Positions 1-12,339 of a stretch of DNA of 64,000 bases are shown in pieces. Location of the stretch: assembly GCA_019426215.1 (NCBI GenBank), contig CM033391.1, forward strand, positions 16,294,708-16,358,707, in the 5' to 3' direction. The notes below the pieces were generated by a model. It ran no database searches. It saw only the letters and a program-made list of their open reading frames with translations, and had not been told where the DNA came from. Made by a program: the position numbers and the translations under genes. Position 1 is the first letter of the stretch; each line of letters starts with the position of its first letter. Source of the stretch: Buddleja alternifolia (lineage: Eukaryota > Streptophyta > Magnoliopsida > Lamiales > Scrophulariaceae).

Positions 1-874
1 GTCAAGTTTTGTCAGTTGGACTAAACCATAACTCTCACTTGACTGTGATATATGAATAAAGGGTTTATACTCGTACGACATTCACAGCGTGAAAGGTTTG
101 GAATGATCTTATTCATTCGTTCTCAATTGGGATACGACGTGGGCCACGAGACTGGCTAGGTGTTACCCACATCCATTTGATTTCCTCCCAATTACCTTTT
201 GAGATGAACATAAAGAGCCGCACTTAAAGGAATTGCAAAGGAAAAATTATGGAATTTGATTTGAGAGATTTTTCGGTATATGATATCGCAATTAATTAAT
301 TAATTAATTAATCATTAGATAACTTTATTAATTAATTAAGTTAATGTGTTAGTTAATTTCATTATGAAATTAATTATAGAATTAACATGGAATTAATTAG
401 TTATTCGATTAATTTATTTATTGGATAAATAATATTAAATAAATAAATAATTAAAAATAAAAACACAATTGAACTAAGCCCGGAAGGGCATTAAAATGCC
501 CAAGTGGGTGTCCACATAGGCTTGGTTTAGTTAGGTTATTTATTTTCTAGTGTAGTATACATATACCACTTAGTGAAAATTAACCTAAGCCTCATTCATT
601 AACTTTGTCTCCAAGTCAAAGTCGTCCACCTCTCTCTCTCTCTCTAGCTGTCTTCAAGGGAAGAAAAAAGAGGATTTTTTTGCTTGAATTCTGGCGTGGT
701 GAATTAGAGATAGTAGTCATTTTGCTGTTCAAAAGAGGATCACATAGCTGGTTCAAAAATTCAATTACGCGAAGAAAGGTACATATTTTCTAAACCATGA
801 TTTGAATACATGAAATCGGAGATGAACTACCGCGGAATTTAAATTTTTGCTTCGTTTTATATGTAAAAACCCAA
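1..874 (+). repeat. 5' LTR of element A (left part outside window)
   Basis: This matches the 3' LTR from about 8686 to 9564 with small substitutions and indels. It includes an AT-rich TTAATTAA block near 290-345, a CT microsatellite near 625-645 and the end just before the primer site at 878. The short reading frame at 605-793 lies in LTR sequence and is not a gene. Confidence 0.93.
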
Positions 875-877
875 TAG

Positions 878-890
878 TGGTATCAAAGCC
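878..890 (+). other. Primer binding site of element A (initiator tRNA-Met)
   Basis: TGGTATCAAAGCC lies 3-4 nt after the LTR end. It is complementary to the 3' end of plant initiator tRNA-Met except for one G-to-A change relative to the usual TGGTATCAGAGC, which element C keeps. Confidence 0.9.
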
Positions 891-2626
891 AATATCTGAT
901 TTCCGTATTTAATCAAATACGTGATTTTATGTGTTTTTCGTGTTTTTGAAGCATGATGAATTTGATGTTATATTTATGATATTGAGCCATGATTTTTTGC
1001 ATTTTTCTTGGATATTATTTGCATGTTAATATGGTGAATTGGAAAAATCAAATTGGGTAAGAAAACGGAGCCCGAAGGCTCCGTGTATGTTGCGAGCGCG
1101 CACAGTGCGCCATCGAGTGGCCAGCAGCAGAGGCCGTGCGCTGGGCACACAGGCGCACGACCAGGCTCATGGGGCCTGGGTTTTTGACCCGGGTCCAGGC
1201 AGGTCGGATCGTGCCAAATCGAGTCTAATTTTTAAATATACGGGTTTTGGGTTATTTTAATTATCCAGGTAGGTCAAAAGGATTATGACCCGACTTATAA
1301 TTAAATAAGCCCAAATTGGTTTAATTAAAATATTGGACATTCAATAAATTAGTTTTGGGCTAAATTAGTTAAATTTGAATATGCCAATGGGTTGGTAATT
1401 TATGTTTGATGAAATCGAGCCCAATTAGTTTTTATTGAATATTAATTATTTGAATAAAGAATTAATTAATTATTCTTGGAGGATTTTAATTAATTTATTT
1501 ATTTAAATAATAAATTCTCACTAGATGGTTCATTATCATAAATGTGGATAAAATTCGGAATTTTATTAGAAAATTAATTAGTTGGACTAATTAATTGTTA
1601 ACTTAATTGTATTATGTAATGGTGACATTATCCATGGGCTTAGGTTTCTTTTTGGATGTATTTCTTTTTATGGGTTGTAAGGGCCAGATTCGAGCCCATT
1701 ATTTTATTCTTAGAATTATGTATAGGATTTCAACATTCTTATGTAATAGATAGAATTATAACAGGCATTGAAGAAGGGATCAATCCAAAAAGGAGAGAAG
1801 CTTGGAGCCTGAGAAGAATAGTTTAAGTTTTTTCTTTTTGATGGCCCATTGGCTTGGGCCCTCTAGAAAAGCCCATGGATACATGTGTTGTTTTTATTGC
1901 TTTTGATGCATGTTCATTAGATGTATGAAGCATGTATTTACCTATCTTGTGCTATAAAAATTGATAATGTGCAAAGTGAGACATAGATAAATGTTTAGAA
2001 CATAAATCCTCCCAAACAAAAATGATACTAAGTTAGAAAGGGGCGCTAGGCATCCTTTCCCTCCACTAAGCTTAATGAAATCAAGAATTGAATCTAATAT
2101 GTGGCATTTTCCTAGTAAGTGAGGGTCATGTATTAACACTCAATTCTGAAATCTCATAAAGTGCATTAGATGCCTTAATCGAGACATATTTCATCCCAAA
2201 TATCGTTAAAGGGTTGCAAGGTGAAATTTAAATGTTAGATTAAAAGAAGTTAGTGGGAATGAACTTAGATAGTCCACAAACCTATATATTGTTAAAGGGT
2301 TGTGGTTTTGATGCATTATGGGAAAAGAAGATTGGACCGTCTATTGGATAAATTGATGTTAGGCATCACTTTAATTAAGTAGTGGACCAAATATCGTTAA
2401 AGGGTTGCCATCCACTATATTGATTAAAGAAATCAATCTCCACTACGAAGTAATAAACAACGATCACTTTTGATTTTCACAGTGGGAGTGTGAATCTCGA
2501 AAAATGTAGTGGGAGCCAAGTCATAAATCGAAGTCCTTGATTTTACTTGATTTTAGTTACAATTATCTAATCAAGTCTGGTTTATTTTCTGCAGTTATTT
2601 ATTGTTTTATCTCTCTCAAATCAATA
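891..2626 (+). other. Untranslated leader of element A with GC-rich stems and three repeated motifs
   Basis: About 1.7 kb separates the primer site from the gag ATG and holds no convincing gene. From 1066 to 1210 it turns GC-rich and self-complementary, for example GGAGCC-CGAA-GGCTCC at about 1068-1083. The motif atatcgttaaagggttgc occurs at 2200-2217, 2286-2303 (variant) and 2391-2408. The same three motifs with nearly the same spacing are present in the leader of element C. Leaders of LTR elements usually carry packaging and dimerisation signals; that role here is an inference. Confidence 0.7.
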
Positions 2627-3639
2627 ATGTCTCCCAAACCACTGTCAAAATTGACGAAGAACACTATTCTTACTGGACCAAATTACATAGAATGACTCAC
2701 AAAGTTAAGGATGGTCCTTAGCAGTGAATCCATAGACTATGTATTGGAAGTTGGTCGTCCTTCCATTCCTGGAAGAGACAAGGGTAATGAAGTTCGCCTG
2801 GCTCGTTTGGATTGGTGCCGTGACAACCATAGAGCAAGACTGTATATCTTAAGCTCCATGTGCATTGAGTTTCAAAGATCTCATGATAAGATGGTTAATG
2901 TAAGAGACATTATCCTTCACTTGGATGAGTTGTTTGGAGAACCCAGGTAAGACCGCCATATATTTTATATCAAGAGATCTCTTCCGAACTAAGGTGACTG
3001 AAGGTGAGGATATTGGGTATAGAACCGATGGGCGACGCTTGGTTACAATTTAGAATAATGACCATGATAGAGAAACTTAAATCTTTGAATTTCTATATGG
3101 ACTACATCTCCAAGTTGACCTCATCTTACAGTCACCCCCTGATTCATTCTATTATTTCGTCATAAACTTTGACATGAATGACATTGAGGGTTCATTAGCT
3201 GGGCTTTTGGATAAACTCAAGGTTGCTCAGAATCAAATAAGGGTGGACAAATGGAACAATAATATAGCTGTCACTTTTCCTAATTCATTGGATGGACAAA
3301 GGAATAATAACAGCAATCGGCGAGTGGGAGCATCCAAGGGAACTCGCAACAAGGTACAACGAAGGAGGAGTAAGAGGGCTAGATATGAGGACAAGTGCTT
3401 ATGCTGTGGTGAGATAGGCCATTGGAGAAGAGACTGTCCAAATATGAATAAAGGAACAATAGGTAAGGAACTTTTTGTTTTTGAAACAAATTGTTCTAGT
3501 ACCATATTCTCCACTTCTTGGATTCTTAATTCAGGAGCTAATATTGATGTATCTTGTGTGAATCAGAATCTGGAACGAAATAGGAAGCTGAGCCCTGATG
3601 AGGTGAAGATAAGAGCAGGCACCGGGCAAAGCGTCGTGT
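2627..3639 (+). pseudogene. gag: Broken gag and start of protease, element A
   Basis: Gag is the particle protein that packages the element RNA. The likely ATG is at 2627, and the reading soon meets TGA where a conserved Trp codon (TGG) is expected after LTGPNYIE. The frame then runs clean over 2711-2950, breaks between about 2950 and 3170, and resumes to give the zinc knuckle CLCCGEIGHWRRDC (CX2CX4HX4C) near 3393-3440. The protease begins with LNSGAN, where the active site is normally DSGA, so the catalytic Asp is lost. At 3640 a solo LTR of another family interrupts the frame. The homologous gag of element C at 56845-56060 supports the assignment. Confidence 0.85.
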
Positions 3640-4994
3640 TGATAACAGTCGTTTGAACGTGTTTTTAAGCCCCTTGAGTTTATGTTTTAGATTCATTTAT
3701 CGCTTGATTCATGCCATTTGTGCGTTTAATACGTGTGATAAGTGACTACAGGTTCTAATTTGATACAATCGAAGAAAGGGCGGAAAAACACTTCAAAACA
3801 GTACTTCAAGACAAAAACATTCACGCACAGGCGCCACCTTTGCCATGCCTGTGTGCCAAGTAGAAGAAAAAGGATTAATGATTCTGCGCATCACGCCCAG
3901 GCGTGATCGTAAGCACGCCTGTGCGCCACTACTGCCATGCCTGTGCGTGTCTTTATTCACTCCTGGGCGCCGTTGCCCGATTATGCCACGCCTGTGTGTG
4001 GATTTCTGCACGTCTGGGCGCCGATGTTCTGTTTTTGAATCCCTATAAATACAATATCAAGACTAAAAGCTAAGGTTAACTTTTGGAGGCTGTTTAGAAG
4101 ACAAAATCCACTTGATACACAATATTTTGGAGGACAAGAAGGAGAATTAGCAAGGGATTGAAACTTAGACTTTGATTTTATCATCAATCAAGTGTACTAG
4201 GGAGTGATTTATTGCTTTCATTTCATCTTTAATCATGAACAATTACATGTTTTTCTCATATTCTCTTGTACTGTTGATTATGAGCTAAATCCGTAAGACT
4301 AAGGCCATGTAAAGGCCTATTTGTGAAGTATCTATATAATAGTTGGTTGTTGAAGAAATTCATGTATTGCTATGTGTTGTGAGTATGTTCTTGTTCTACG
4401 TACATGTGCTTGATCACCATGTGTTCGATAAATTTCCCAGGTGAATGTTTCGAGAGAAAATTGATCTAGGGTGCATAAGATTCACAACATAATCCGCAAA
4501 CAATGAGGAATTGCCCGTTAAGTGACAAACGATAGAGATTCCCGGATGCAGTTAGCCGGATTAATCCGGGGAAATTCTAGAACTTGAATGCATGATTATT
4601 GGTTAGATTTTCGGATATAAATATTTTGGGAACCATCAATTAGTCATAGGATTATTATTTCCGAGACATCGGGTAGTAATTATAAAAGGGTTTTTCCACC
4701 ATAGCAATATAGGTCTAATGATTCAACAACTTACGTTATTAAGATATTGTGTCAAATTGAGCCCTAACATGTGCCTTAGTCATCTTTAACAATTAAAGTT
4801 TCAATCAATTGTTTACCTTTATTTTCACTTTTCACATATCTACGCTAATTTAACCTTTACTTTAACATTTATCATGAAGTCTAAAACTAAAATACAATTC
4901 CCTGTGGGTTCGACAATCCGGACTTAATTGTCCACTATTACTATACATACAACTAGTAATCTTGCTATAAATCGCGTTAGGTTCTAGCGTGTCA
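3640..4994 (+). repeat. Solo LTR of an Athila-like Ty3/gypsy family inside element A
   Basis: It starts TGATAACAG and ends CGTGTCA, the same termini as the LTR at 21707-23091 (opposite strand), which is followed by a primer site and gag. No internal region is present, so it is a solo LTR. A TATA box (ctataaatac) lies near 4043. Just upstream, from about 3825 to 4030, is a GC-rich repeat with 22-bp spacing (cacgcctgtgcgcc-like). The copia reading frame resumes after it (GIGSTLLLLNSG). The target duplication is not clean: CGTGT occurs at 3635-3639 and 4988-4992, but the second copy is inside the inferred LTR end, so the edges may be off by a few bases. Confidence 0.85.
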
Positions 4995-6191
4995 GTAGCT
5001 ACTGGAATTGGATCTACCTTACTACTTTTGAATTCGGGACATTTACTATTTCTGGATAATATTTTAGTTTTGCCCATTGGTCTTAAAAACATTGTTTCTA
5101 TTCCCGTTTTAGTTAAACATGGTTATACTTTCCGTTTTATTAATGAACATTGCATTAGTAGGCTTTGCTTCTTTAGTAAATGGTTTGTATTACCTTAATG
5201 TTCAGAATGAGTGTGTTATGAATACTATACAAAGGAAACGTTGTAGGCAAGGAATTAATCAAAGATTAATCTGGCATCTTAGACTAGGCCATGCCAGTGA
5301 ACACAAAATTCACAAAATGGGGAAAGATGGACTAATAGGTCCATTAGGATTGGATTCCTATCCTACTTATGAATCTTGTCTCAAGGGCATGATGGCTAGA
5401 TCCCCCTTCACAGGGACTTTTGAAAGAGCCTCACTAATCTTAGGTTTAGTGCATACTGATGTTTGTGGACCATTTGGAGAAATGGGTAGTGGAGGTTTCC
5501 TTTACTTCATCACATTCACTGATGACCATTCAAGATATGGTCTAGTGTACCTGATGAAGCATGAGTCTGAATCCATTGAAAGATTCAAGGAATTCAAGGC
5601 TTTAGTGGAAAATCAAACTGGGGAATATATAAAGGCTCTTCGATCTGATCGAGGAGGAGAATATACAAGTGCGGAGTTTGATGAATACCTTAGAGAGAAT
5701 GGTATAGTATTACAGTTCACACTTCCAGCGACACCACAGTTGAATGGAGTAGCCGAGCGAAGGAATTGAATTTTGTTGGACATGGTTCGCTCCATGCTCA
5801 GCTACACTGACTTACCCATTTCACTGTGGGGTCATGCGCTGCTTACAGCTGTACATATTTTAAATAGATGTCCATCCAAGTCTGTTCCTAAGACCCTATA
5901 TGAAATATGGAGAACTAAGAAACCAAGTCTTAATCACATTAAGATTCGGGGATGTCCTGCTTATGTCAAAAAGACTAAAGTGGACAAGTTGGAGGCTAGA
6001 TCCTTAAAAGGGCATTTCGTTGGTTATTCCGAGGATTCCATGGGATACCTCTTTTACCCGCATGATGATCAAAGGATCATCGTAGCCTTACAAACCCACT
6101 TTCTTGAAGATGAGTTCATTCAAGAGAGTGGAGCGGGTAGAAAGATTGTTCTTGAAGAACAAAACGAAACTTCAGTGGATACATCTACATA
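4995..6191 (+). pseudogene. pol: Protease end and integrase of element A, broken
   Basis: Integrase inserts the cDNA copy into the chromosome. After the last protease residues the zinc region reads HLRLGHASEHK...YESCLKG; the first Cys of the usual CxxC has become Tyr. The catalytic triad is visible: Asp in VHTDVCGP (about 5450), Asp in RSDRGGEY (about 5645) and Glu in NGVAERRN (about 5755). TGA at 5767 replaces an expected codon directly after the Glu motif. The frame then continues through the C-terminal part ([19 protein letters not shown]...) to FLEDEF and a TAG at about 6190. The reading frame is otherwise well preserved. Confidence 0.9.
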
Positions 6192-7320
6192 GGAAGTAAG
6201 AACCGAACCTTCTTTAACACAACCACAACTGCGAAGATCAAATAGGGTACCTCAACCACCTGAGAGGTATGGATATCTACTGCAAAGGGAGTTGAGCCTC
6301 CATTCTGTGTTAGAGGAGGGTCATAGAGATGATCCCTCCACATATGATCAAGCGATGGGGGATGTGGATGCTACAAGATGGCGTGAAGCTATGCAAACAG
6401 AAATAGATTCGATGCATTCAAACCAAATTTGGAAACTTGTAGATCGGCTTGATGGTATAAAACCAATTGGGTGCAAATGGATTTACAAGAGAAAGATTGG
6501 TGTTGCTGGCAAGGTTGACACCTATAAAGCCAGCTAGTGGCAAAAAGGTACAGTCAAAATAAAGGAATTGACTACCAAGAAACATTTTCTCCAGTGGCTA
6601 TGATCTAATCTATAAGAATTCTACTTGCAATAGCGACTCACCTAGATTATGAGATATGGAAAATGGATGTCAAAACTTCTTTTCTGAATGGATTCCTAGA
6701 TTAGGATATCTATATGGAACAACCTAAAGGTTTTATATCCGAGGATGGTATCCATAAGGTGTGTAAGATTGAAAGATCCATTTATGGACTCAAGCAAGCA
6801 TCTCGTAGTTGGAATCTATGATTTGATGAGGCAATCAAAGAATTTAACTTCGTCAAAAATAAAGACGAGCCATGTGTTTATAAGAAGGTTAGTGGGAGCA
6901 AGATAACATTCTTTGTGTTATATGTAGATGACATACTACTCATAGGAAATGATATAGGAATGCTCACCACTATTAAGAAGTGGTTTTCAAGTACTTTCTC
7001 CATGAAAGACATAGGAGGGGCTACCTACATTCTAGGGATTTGAATCTATAGAGATCGAACAAATAGAATGATAGGTCTCTCTCAAGCCCTTTACTTAGAA
7101 AAGATCCTAAAGAGATTTAGGATGGAAGATTCTAAGAAAGGGTTCCTGCCAATGAGACACGGGGTACATCTCTCGAAAACTATGTGTCCTCAAAGTGAGG
7201 AAGACAGAAAAGAGATGAGCACTATACCCTGTGCATCTGCAGTGGGTAGCCTGATGTACGCAATGCTGTGTACTAGACCTGACATTGCTTATGCAGTAAG
7301 TGTTGTTAGTTGATTTCAAG
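6192..7320 (+). pseudogene. pol: Reverse transcriptase of element A, broken
   Basis: The RT copies element RNA into DNA. The N-terminal part reads WREAMQTEIDSM...GCKWIYKRKIG. A single-base deletion near 6534 (a G missing in the Arg codon after KA) shifts the frame. From there the conserved blocks follow in one frame with at least five stops: MDVKTSFLNG, IYGLKQASRSWN, and the catalytic YVDD at 6921-6932, which is intact. The block ends with ASAVGSLMYAMLCTRPDIAYAVSVVS at about 7310 and a TGA. Several stops are TGA or TAG where TGG, CGA or CAG is expected, as in methylated, decaying repeats. Confidence 0.9.
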
Positions 7321-7905
7321 CAAACCCAAGCAAGGAACATTGGATAGCTGTGAAAAATGTCTAAAGTATCTGAAGAGAACTAAGGATATGATTCTCATCT
7401 ATGGGAGTGGTGACCTAAGAGTGGATAGGTACACTGACTCAGATTTCCAATCAAATGTCGATGACCGAAAATCCACCTCAGGGTTCATATCCACCCTCAA
7501 CGGTAGGGCGGTGACTTGGAAAACTTCCAAGCAAAGCACAACCGCAGACTCCAAAACAGAGGTTGAATATGTAGTTGCCTCTAAGGCAGCTAAAGAGGCT
7601 GTTTGGCTTAGGAAGTTCATTGGATAACTTCAAGTGGTTCCAAGCGTAGATCTCTCGTTGCCACTTTATTGTGACAACACTTGAGCAATAGCGCAGGCAA
7701 AGGAACCAAGGTCTCACAACAAGTCCAAACATATTGAGAGAAGATATCACATCATAAGAGAGATCGTTGCAAGAGGAGAAATATATATTCAAAAAATAAC
7801 ATCAGTAGCCAATGTCCCTGACCTATTGACCAAGTCATTGGCACAGGCGGTGCTAAAAAGACATCTTAAAAAGATAGGTATAAAATACCATAGAAAATGG
7901 CATTG
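7310..7905 (+). pseudogene. pol: RNase H domain of element A, broken
   Basis: RNase H removes the RNA strand during reverse transcription. A 1-nt deletion near 7362 shifts the frame to DSDFQSNVDDRKSTSGFIST, then EVEYVVASKAAKEAVWLRKF. After a stop at about 7624 the sequence continues with LYCDNT, EPRSHNKSKHIERRYH and a final TGA at about 7903. The order and motifs are those of plant Ty1/copia RNase H. The same domain of element B is at 9565-10018. Confidence 0.9.
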
Positions 7906-7910
7906 AGTGC

Positions 7911-7921
7911 AAGTGGGAGAT
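7911..7921 (+). other. Polypurine tract of element A
   Basis: AAGTGGGAGAT directly precedes the 3' LTR start. It would prime plus-strand DNA synthesis. Element B has the near-identical aagtggagat at 10031-10040. Confidence 0.85.
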
Positions 7922-9564
7922 TGTTAGTGTTTATGTCCTCAAATGCCATAAAGAGGATAGATTTATAGGGCATTGAATTGTAACTAAACATTATTATATT
8001 AATAAAAGGCTTTTTCGTGCTGTTTTCTAATAGGCATTTGTAAGGTTTAGTAAACAACGTAAAGTCCTTGATACTTAGGCGAACCTTCTACTCCCATGGG
8101 TTAGGGAGAATAACACTAGAAGAGTTTGATCCTTAGTATCTAAAATAGTTCACAAGTCGAAGAAAGTATTGACTGGACATCAATACTAGATAAAGACTTA
8201 TATGATATAAGTTTTGACAGAGAAGTACCAGTCGAACACTATGAGCATGGTAGTGGAAACTTATGTCAAAGACACGTTAGTTAGACTGATGTGTTCGAAT
8301 ACGGCTCGCATCAGTTTTGTCACTTGGATTTTCACTCACTGACAGTCAATGACAAAACTGATAAGTTGTGATAGGTACGCGTGAACCTTAGACCTGAGGA
8401 ATCATGTTGAAGATGTGCTTGTGACATCAAGTCTGTCATTAAAGTAGTTAGATCAAATTCACCCGTTGGTGGGGTCGACCTCGAAGTGCAGCTTGATGGG
8501 CAAGTAGCAATCTTAACTGATTAGCAAAATAGAATTTATTCTTTCATAAGTGAATGGGCTAAATATTATATGCAGTCATGAATGAGTGAGGTCAAAACAC
8601 TTTGGCCAAAGCATTAGAGATACTCATGTTAGATATGAAAGTATACTCAGTGACCTCGATTCATTATGAGCTAAGCATATGGTCAAGCTTTGTGAGTTTG
8701 ACTAAACCATGACTCTCACTTGACTGGGATATATGAATAAAGGGTTTATACTCGTACGGTATTTACAGCGTGAAAGGTTTTGAATGATCCTATTCATTCG
8801 TTCTCAATTGGGATACAATGTGGGCCACGGGACTGGTTAGGTGTTATCCACATCCTTTTGGTTTCCTCCCAGTTGCCTTTTGAGACGAACCTAAAGAGCA
8901 ACACTTAAAGGAATTGCAAAGGAAAAATTATGGAATTAGATTTGAGAGATTTTTCGGTATTGGATATCGCAATTAATTAATTAATTAATCATTAGATGAT
9001 TTTTATTAATTAATTAAGTTAATGTGTTAACTAATTTCATTATGGAATTAATTATAGAATTAAATGGAATTAATTAGTTATTTGATTAATTTGTTTATTG
9101 GATAAATAATATTAATTAAATAAATAATTAAAAATAAAACCACAATTGGACAAAGTTCGGAAGGGCATTAAAACGCCCAAGTGGGCGTCCACATAGGCTT
9201 GGTTTAGTTAGATTATTTATTTTCTAGTGTAGTATACATATACTACTTAGTGAAAATTAACCTAAGCCTCATTCATTAACTTTGTCTCCAAGTCAAAGTC
9301 TTTCACCTCTCTCTCTCTCTCGCTCTCTCTCTCTCTAGCCGTCTTCAAGGGAAGAAAAAAGGAATTTTTTGCTTCAATTCTGGCGTGGTGATTTAGAGAT
9401 AGTAGCCATTTTGCTGTTCAAAAGAGGATCACACAGCTGGTTCAAAAATTCAATTACGCGAAGAAAGGTACATATTTTCTAAACCATGATTTGAATACAT
9501 AAAATCGGAGATGAACCACCATGGGATTTAAATTTCCGCTGCGTTTTATATGTAAAAATCCAAC
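7922..9564 (+). repeat. 3' LTR of element A
   Basis: It begins TGTTAGTGTTTATG and ends ...AATCCAAC, about 1643 bp. It pairs with 1-874 and shares sequence blocks with the LTRs of B (10041-11646) and C, for example the ATCAAGTCTGTCATTA block. It contains the TTAATTAA block (about 8970-9020) and a CT microsatellite (about 9308-9334). Immediately after it, RNase H coding sequence of B begins. Confidence 0.92.
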
Positions 9565-10020
9565 TATACAGTCTCAGATTTTCAGTCTGATGTGGATGAC
9601 CGAAAGTCCACCGCAAGGTTTATATTCATGCTCAATGGTTGGGCAGTGTCTTGTAAAGCACAACCACTGATTCCACTACTAATGCTGATATGTGGCTGCC
9701 TTGGATGCTGCCAAAGTGGTTGTTTGGCTAAGGAAGTTTCTTGGGAAAATTCAGGTGGTTCCTAGCATGGAGCTCTCATTTTCACTTTACAGTGACATCA
9801 ATGGAGAAATAGTTAAGGCTAAGGAACCAAGGTCTCACAACAAGTCCAAACGCATTGAGAAAAGATATCACATCACCAGAGAGATCGGTGCAGAGGTGAA
9901 ATAGTCGTGCCGAAAATAGCTTCCATGGAAAACGTAGCTAACCTGCTTACCAAACCTTTATCATAGGCAGTGCTAGATTGACATCTTGAGAAGATGGGTA
10001 TTAGATACCAGAGTGAATAG
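9565..10020 (+). pseudogene. pol: RNase H fragment of copia element B
   Basis: The sequence resumes with SDFQSDVDDRKST, then VVWLRKFLGKIQVVPSMELS and EPRSHNKSKRIEKRYHITREI, all matching the end of the A polyprotein. Frameshifts and stops (one at about 9902) break it. The 5' remainder of B lies left of the window beyond element A. The A insertion point is near 9564. Confidence 0.88.
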
Positions 10021-10040
10021 TATTGAATGCAAGTGGAGAT

Positions 10041-11646
10041 TGTTAGAATTATGCCCTCAGATGTCGTTGATGATAGATTGTATAAGGCATACTGATTTAT
10101 ATTTGAACTTTCTTTATTTATATAAAGGCATTTTAGTTGTTCCGCTTAAATTTTATTGGCATTTGAAAGTAGTGTCTAACAATTTGTCTAAGTGATCAAG
10201 GCAAAACTTCTATTCTCTATGGATTAGGGAGATTGTCACTAGAAGGGTTTGAGACTTGATCACTGAACTCGTTCCTAAGTCACATGGATTGTTGATTGGG
10301 CATTGAAACTCAATAAGAATTGTATGACATAAGCTTTGATATATTAGTTCTAGTAGAACACTTTGGGTTAGTGGGAGCTTTTGTCATAGACACATCAATA
10401 AAATTGATGAGTTAGAACACGACTCACACCGATTCTTTCACATGAGTTTCACTTTATGACAGAACTAATTATTTGTGATAGGTATGTGGAAACATTAGAC
10501 CTGAGGGATCACATTGAATATGTACTTGTGACATCAAGTCTGTCATTAGAGTAGTTAGACCCAATTCACTTGTGTGTGGGATCAACCTTGAAGTGCGACT
10601 CTAATGGGCAAGTAGCAGTCTTAACCGATCACCAAGATGGAATTTATTATCTCGTAAGTGAATAAGTAAGTGTCATATGTTGTCATAAGTAAATGAGGTC
10701 AAAAGTCTTTGCCCAAAGTATATGAGCCGCTCGTGTTAGACACGAAAGGAAGCTCAGTGATCTCATCTTATTATGACATGTGCGTATAGTCAAGTCCTGT
10801 AAGTTTGACAAGTCCATGATTTTCACTTGACTAGGAAAACAAAACAAAATGTTTATAGTCATGGAAATGTTTAGAATGATCCAATCATTCGTTATCTTTT
10901 GGATTGCGGTGTGGGGCCACGTGACTAACTGAATTCACCCACATCCTGTGGTTTCGTCTCATTGCCAATTGAGACAAATCTAAGGAGTCGCACTTGAAGG
11001 ACTTGCAAAGAAAAACAAAGTATGAGATTGATGGGGATTTTGGGTATTCGATTCCACTGATTTGTTGGATACATTAGTAGAGATGGAATAGTTAATTATT
11101 CATTGAATGCATGTAACAATTAAATGGTAATGTTAATTAGTTAATTAATTATTAAATTATCATATTATTTATTTATTGGATAAATAATTGAATTAAATTA
11201 AATAATAATAAGCTAGAAGCCAAACTGGTGCGGTCACATGGAGGACGCCCATGGTGATGGGTTTGAGCTTTGGTTACTTATTTAAGTGATATGCGTATCA
11301 ATTATGTTAATTAACCTAGGATCCTATCACTTTATCTCATAACCCTCGAAAGCAGAAAAATTCCCCAACCTCTTTGTCTCTCTCTAGTCGTCTTTAAGGA
11401 GAAAATAAGAGGAATTTTTCATCTGCAATTCTTGCGTGGTGATTTAGAGGTAGTGACAGATCTGCTGCTTGGATTGAAAAATCGAAGAAGCCTGAAGTTG
11501 CTGCCATACGAGGATTTTTCTAACCACTTCGCTACAAGAGGTGCAGAATCCTTTACTTCTTGTTTGAATATGTTGAAATTGGGCTGACCACTTGGGATTT
11601 TATTTTTCGCTGAGCATATATATCTATTATATCTCGTTTCCCAACA
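10041..11646 (+). repeat. 3' LTR of element B
   Basis: It follows a polypurine tract and starts TGTTAGAATTATGCC, ending ...TTTCCCAACA at 11646 (about 1606 bp, TG...CA). The overall plan and many blocks match the A LTR, but it is clearly diverged, so B is a distinct subfamily of the same copia group. Confidence 0.88.
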
Positions 11647-12339
11647 AGAACTGGTGCAATTGACAATCCACAGCTATTGGGAGATTCGGCCTATCACAAG
11701 CCAACCCTGACGGGCACCTTTAAAATTGCTCATTTTGTTTCTACCAACAACCGGCCTACATTTTTCCATGTGTCGAGCAATTATTTTGGATAAGGTTGTC
11801 CACAACTGCTCACACATGATTTTGACAGACCCGACCCAACAGGTTAACCACAAGCCAACACTTGACAAGCACAGCCTACATTTTGCCATGTGTTGAGCAG
11901 TTGTTTTAAATAAGGTTGTCCACAACTGCTCGCACATGATTCCGACAGACTTGACTCCCATCTATCTTAGTTCGAGTGCGCCGCGTGTCCAATCATGTAA
12001 TGCTCGAGCATAACACACGCCTTTCGTGTCACCCCGTGCACAACGCTCACGCTTTGGGTGCCCATTTTGCACATCTCTCTTGTCGAGTGTCGTGCTGCAC
12101 CCGTCACTTGCACATCAGGTCCTACCTGCGCACAACTCTCTTCCAACAAATGAGTTGCATCGACACGTCCTGCACTTATCGTGCCAAACTCGCAACACTA
12201 TCTGCACCTTGTTGTGCCAAACTCGGAACACTATCTGCACACTGCCACATTCTTGTCTTGTCTTGGCCTACACCACATTTGCCCCAAGTCAAGTGCCACA
12301 ATTGCCGGTACTGTGCCCAAAGAGTAATCCCACAAGTGT
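11647..12339. other. Unassigned GC-richer sequence with short tandem duplications
   Basis: No gene or known element recognised. A block beginning cctacattttyccatgtg near 11755 is repeated at about 11875 (spacing about 120 bp), and a roughly 33-bp unit (gtgccaaactcgcaacac) is repeated near 12180-12240. Overlapping reading frames of up to 130 codons in both directions have no recognisable protein. It is more GC-rich than its surroundings and could be part of an old retrotransposon. Confidence 0.4.

Larger units (their letters stand above)
1..9564 (+). mobile_element. Ty1/copia element A, nearly full length
   Basis: An LTR retrotransposon whose two LTRs align well: the sequence at the window start matches 8686 onward. 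The order is 5' LTR (its first part lies left of the window), primer site, long leader, gag, protease, integrase, RT, RNase H, polypurine tract and 3' LTR. The integrase-before-RT order places it in Ty1/copia. LTRs of about 1.64 kb and the protein sequences suggest an Angela/Tork-like lineage; the lineage is an inference. Every domain carries stops or frameshifts, so it is not autonomous. Its right edge falls inside the RNase H gene of related element B, so A inserted into B. Confidence 0.93.

Noticed and set aside
1039..1260. Plus-strand frame of 73 codons in the leader of A
   Set aside because: It coincides with the GC-rich self-complementary island and has no counterpart in the leader of C.
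3635..4992. CGTGT as target duplication of the solo LTR
   Set aside because: The second CGTGT is part of the LTR end shared with the copy at 21707-23091, so the match is likely chance; the edges remain uncertain.
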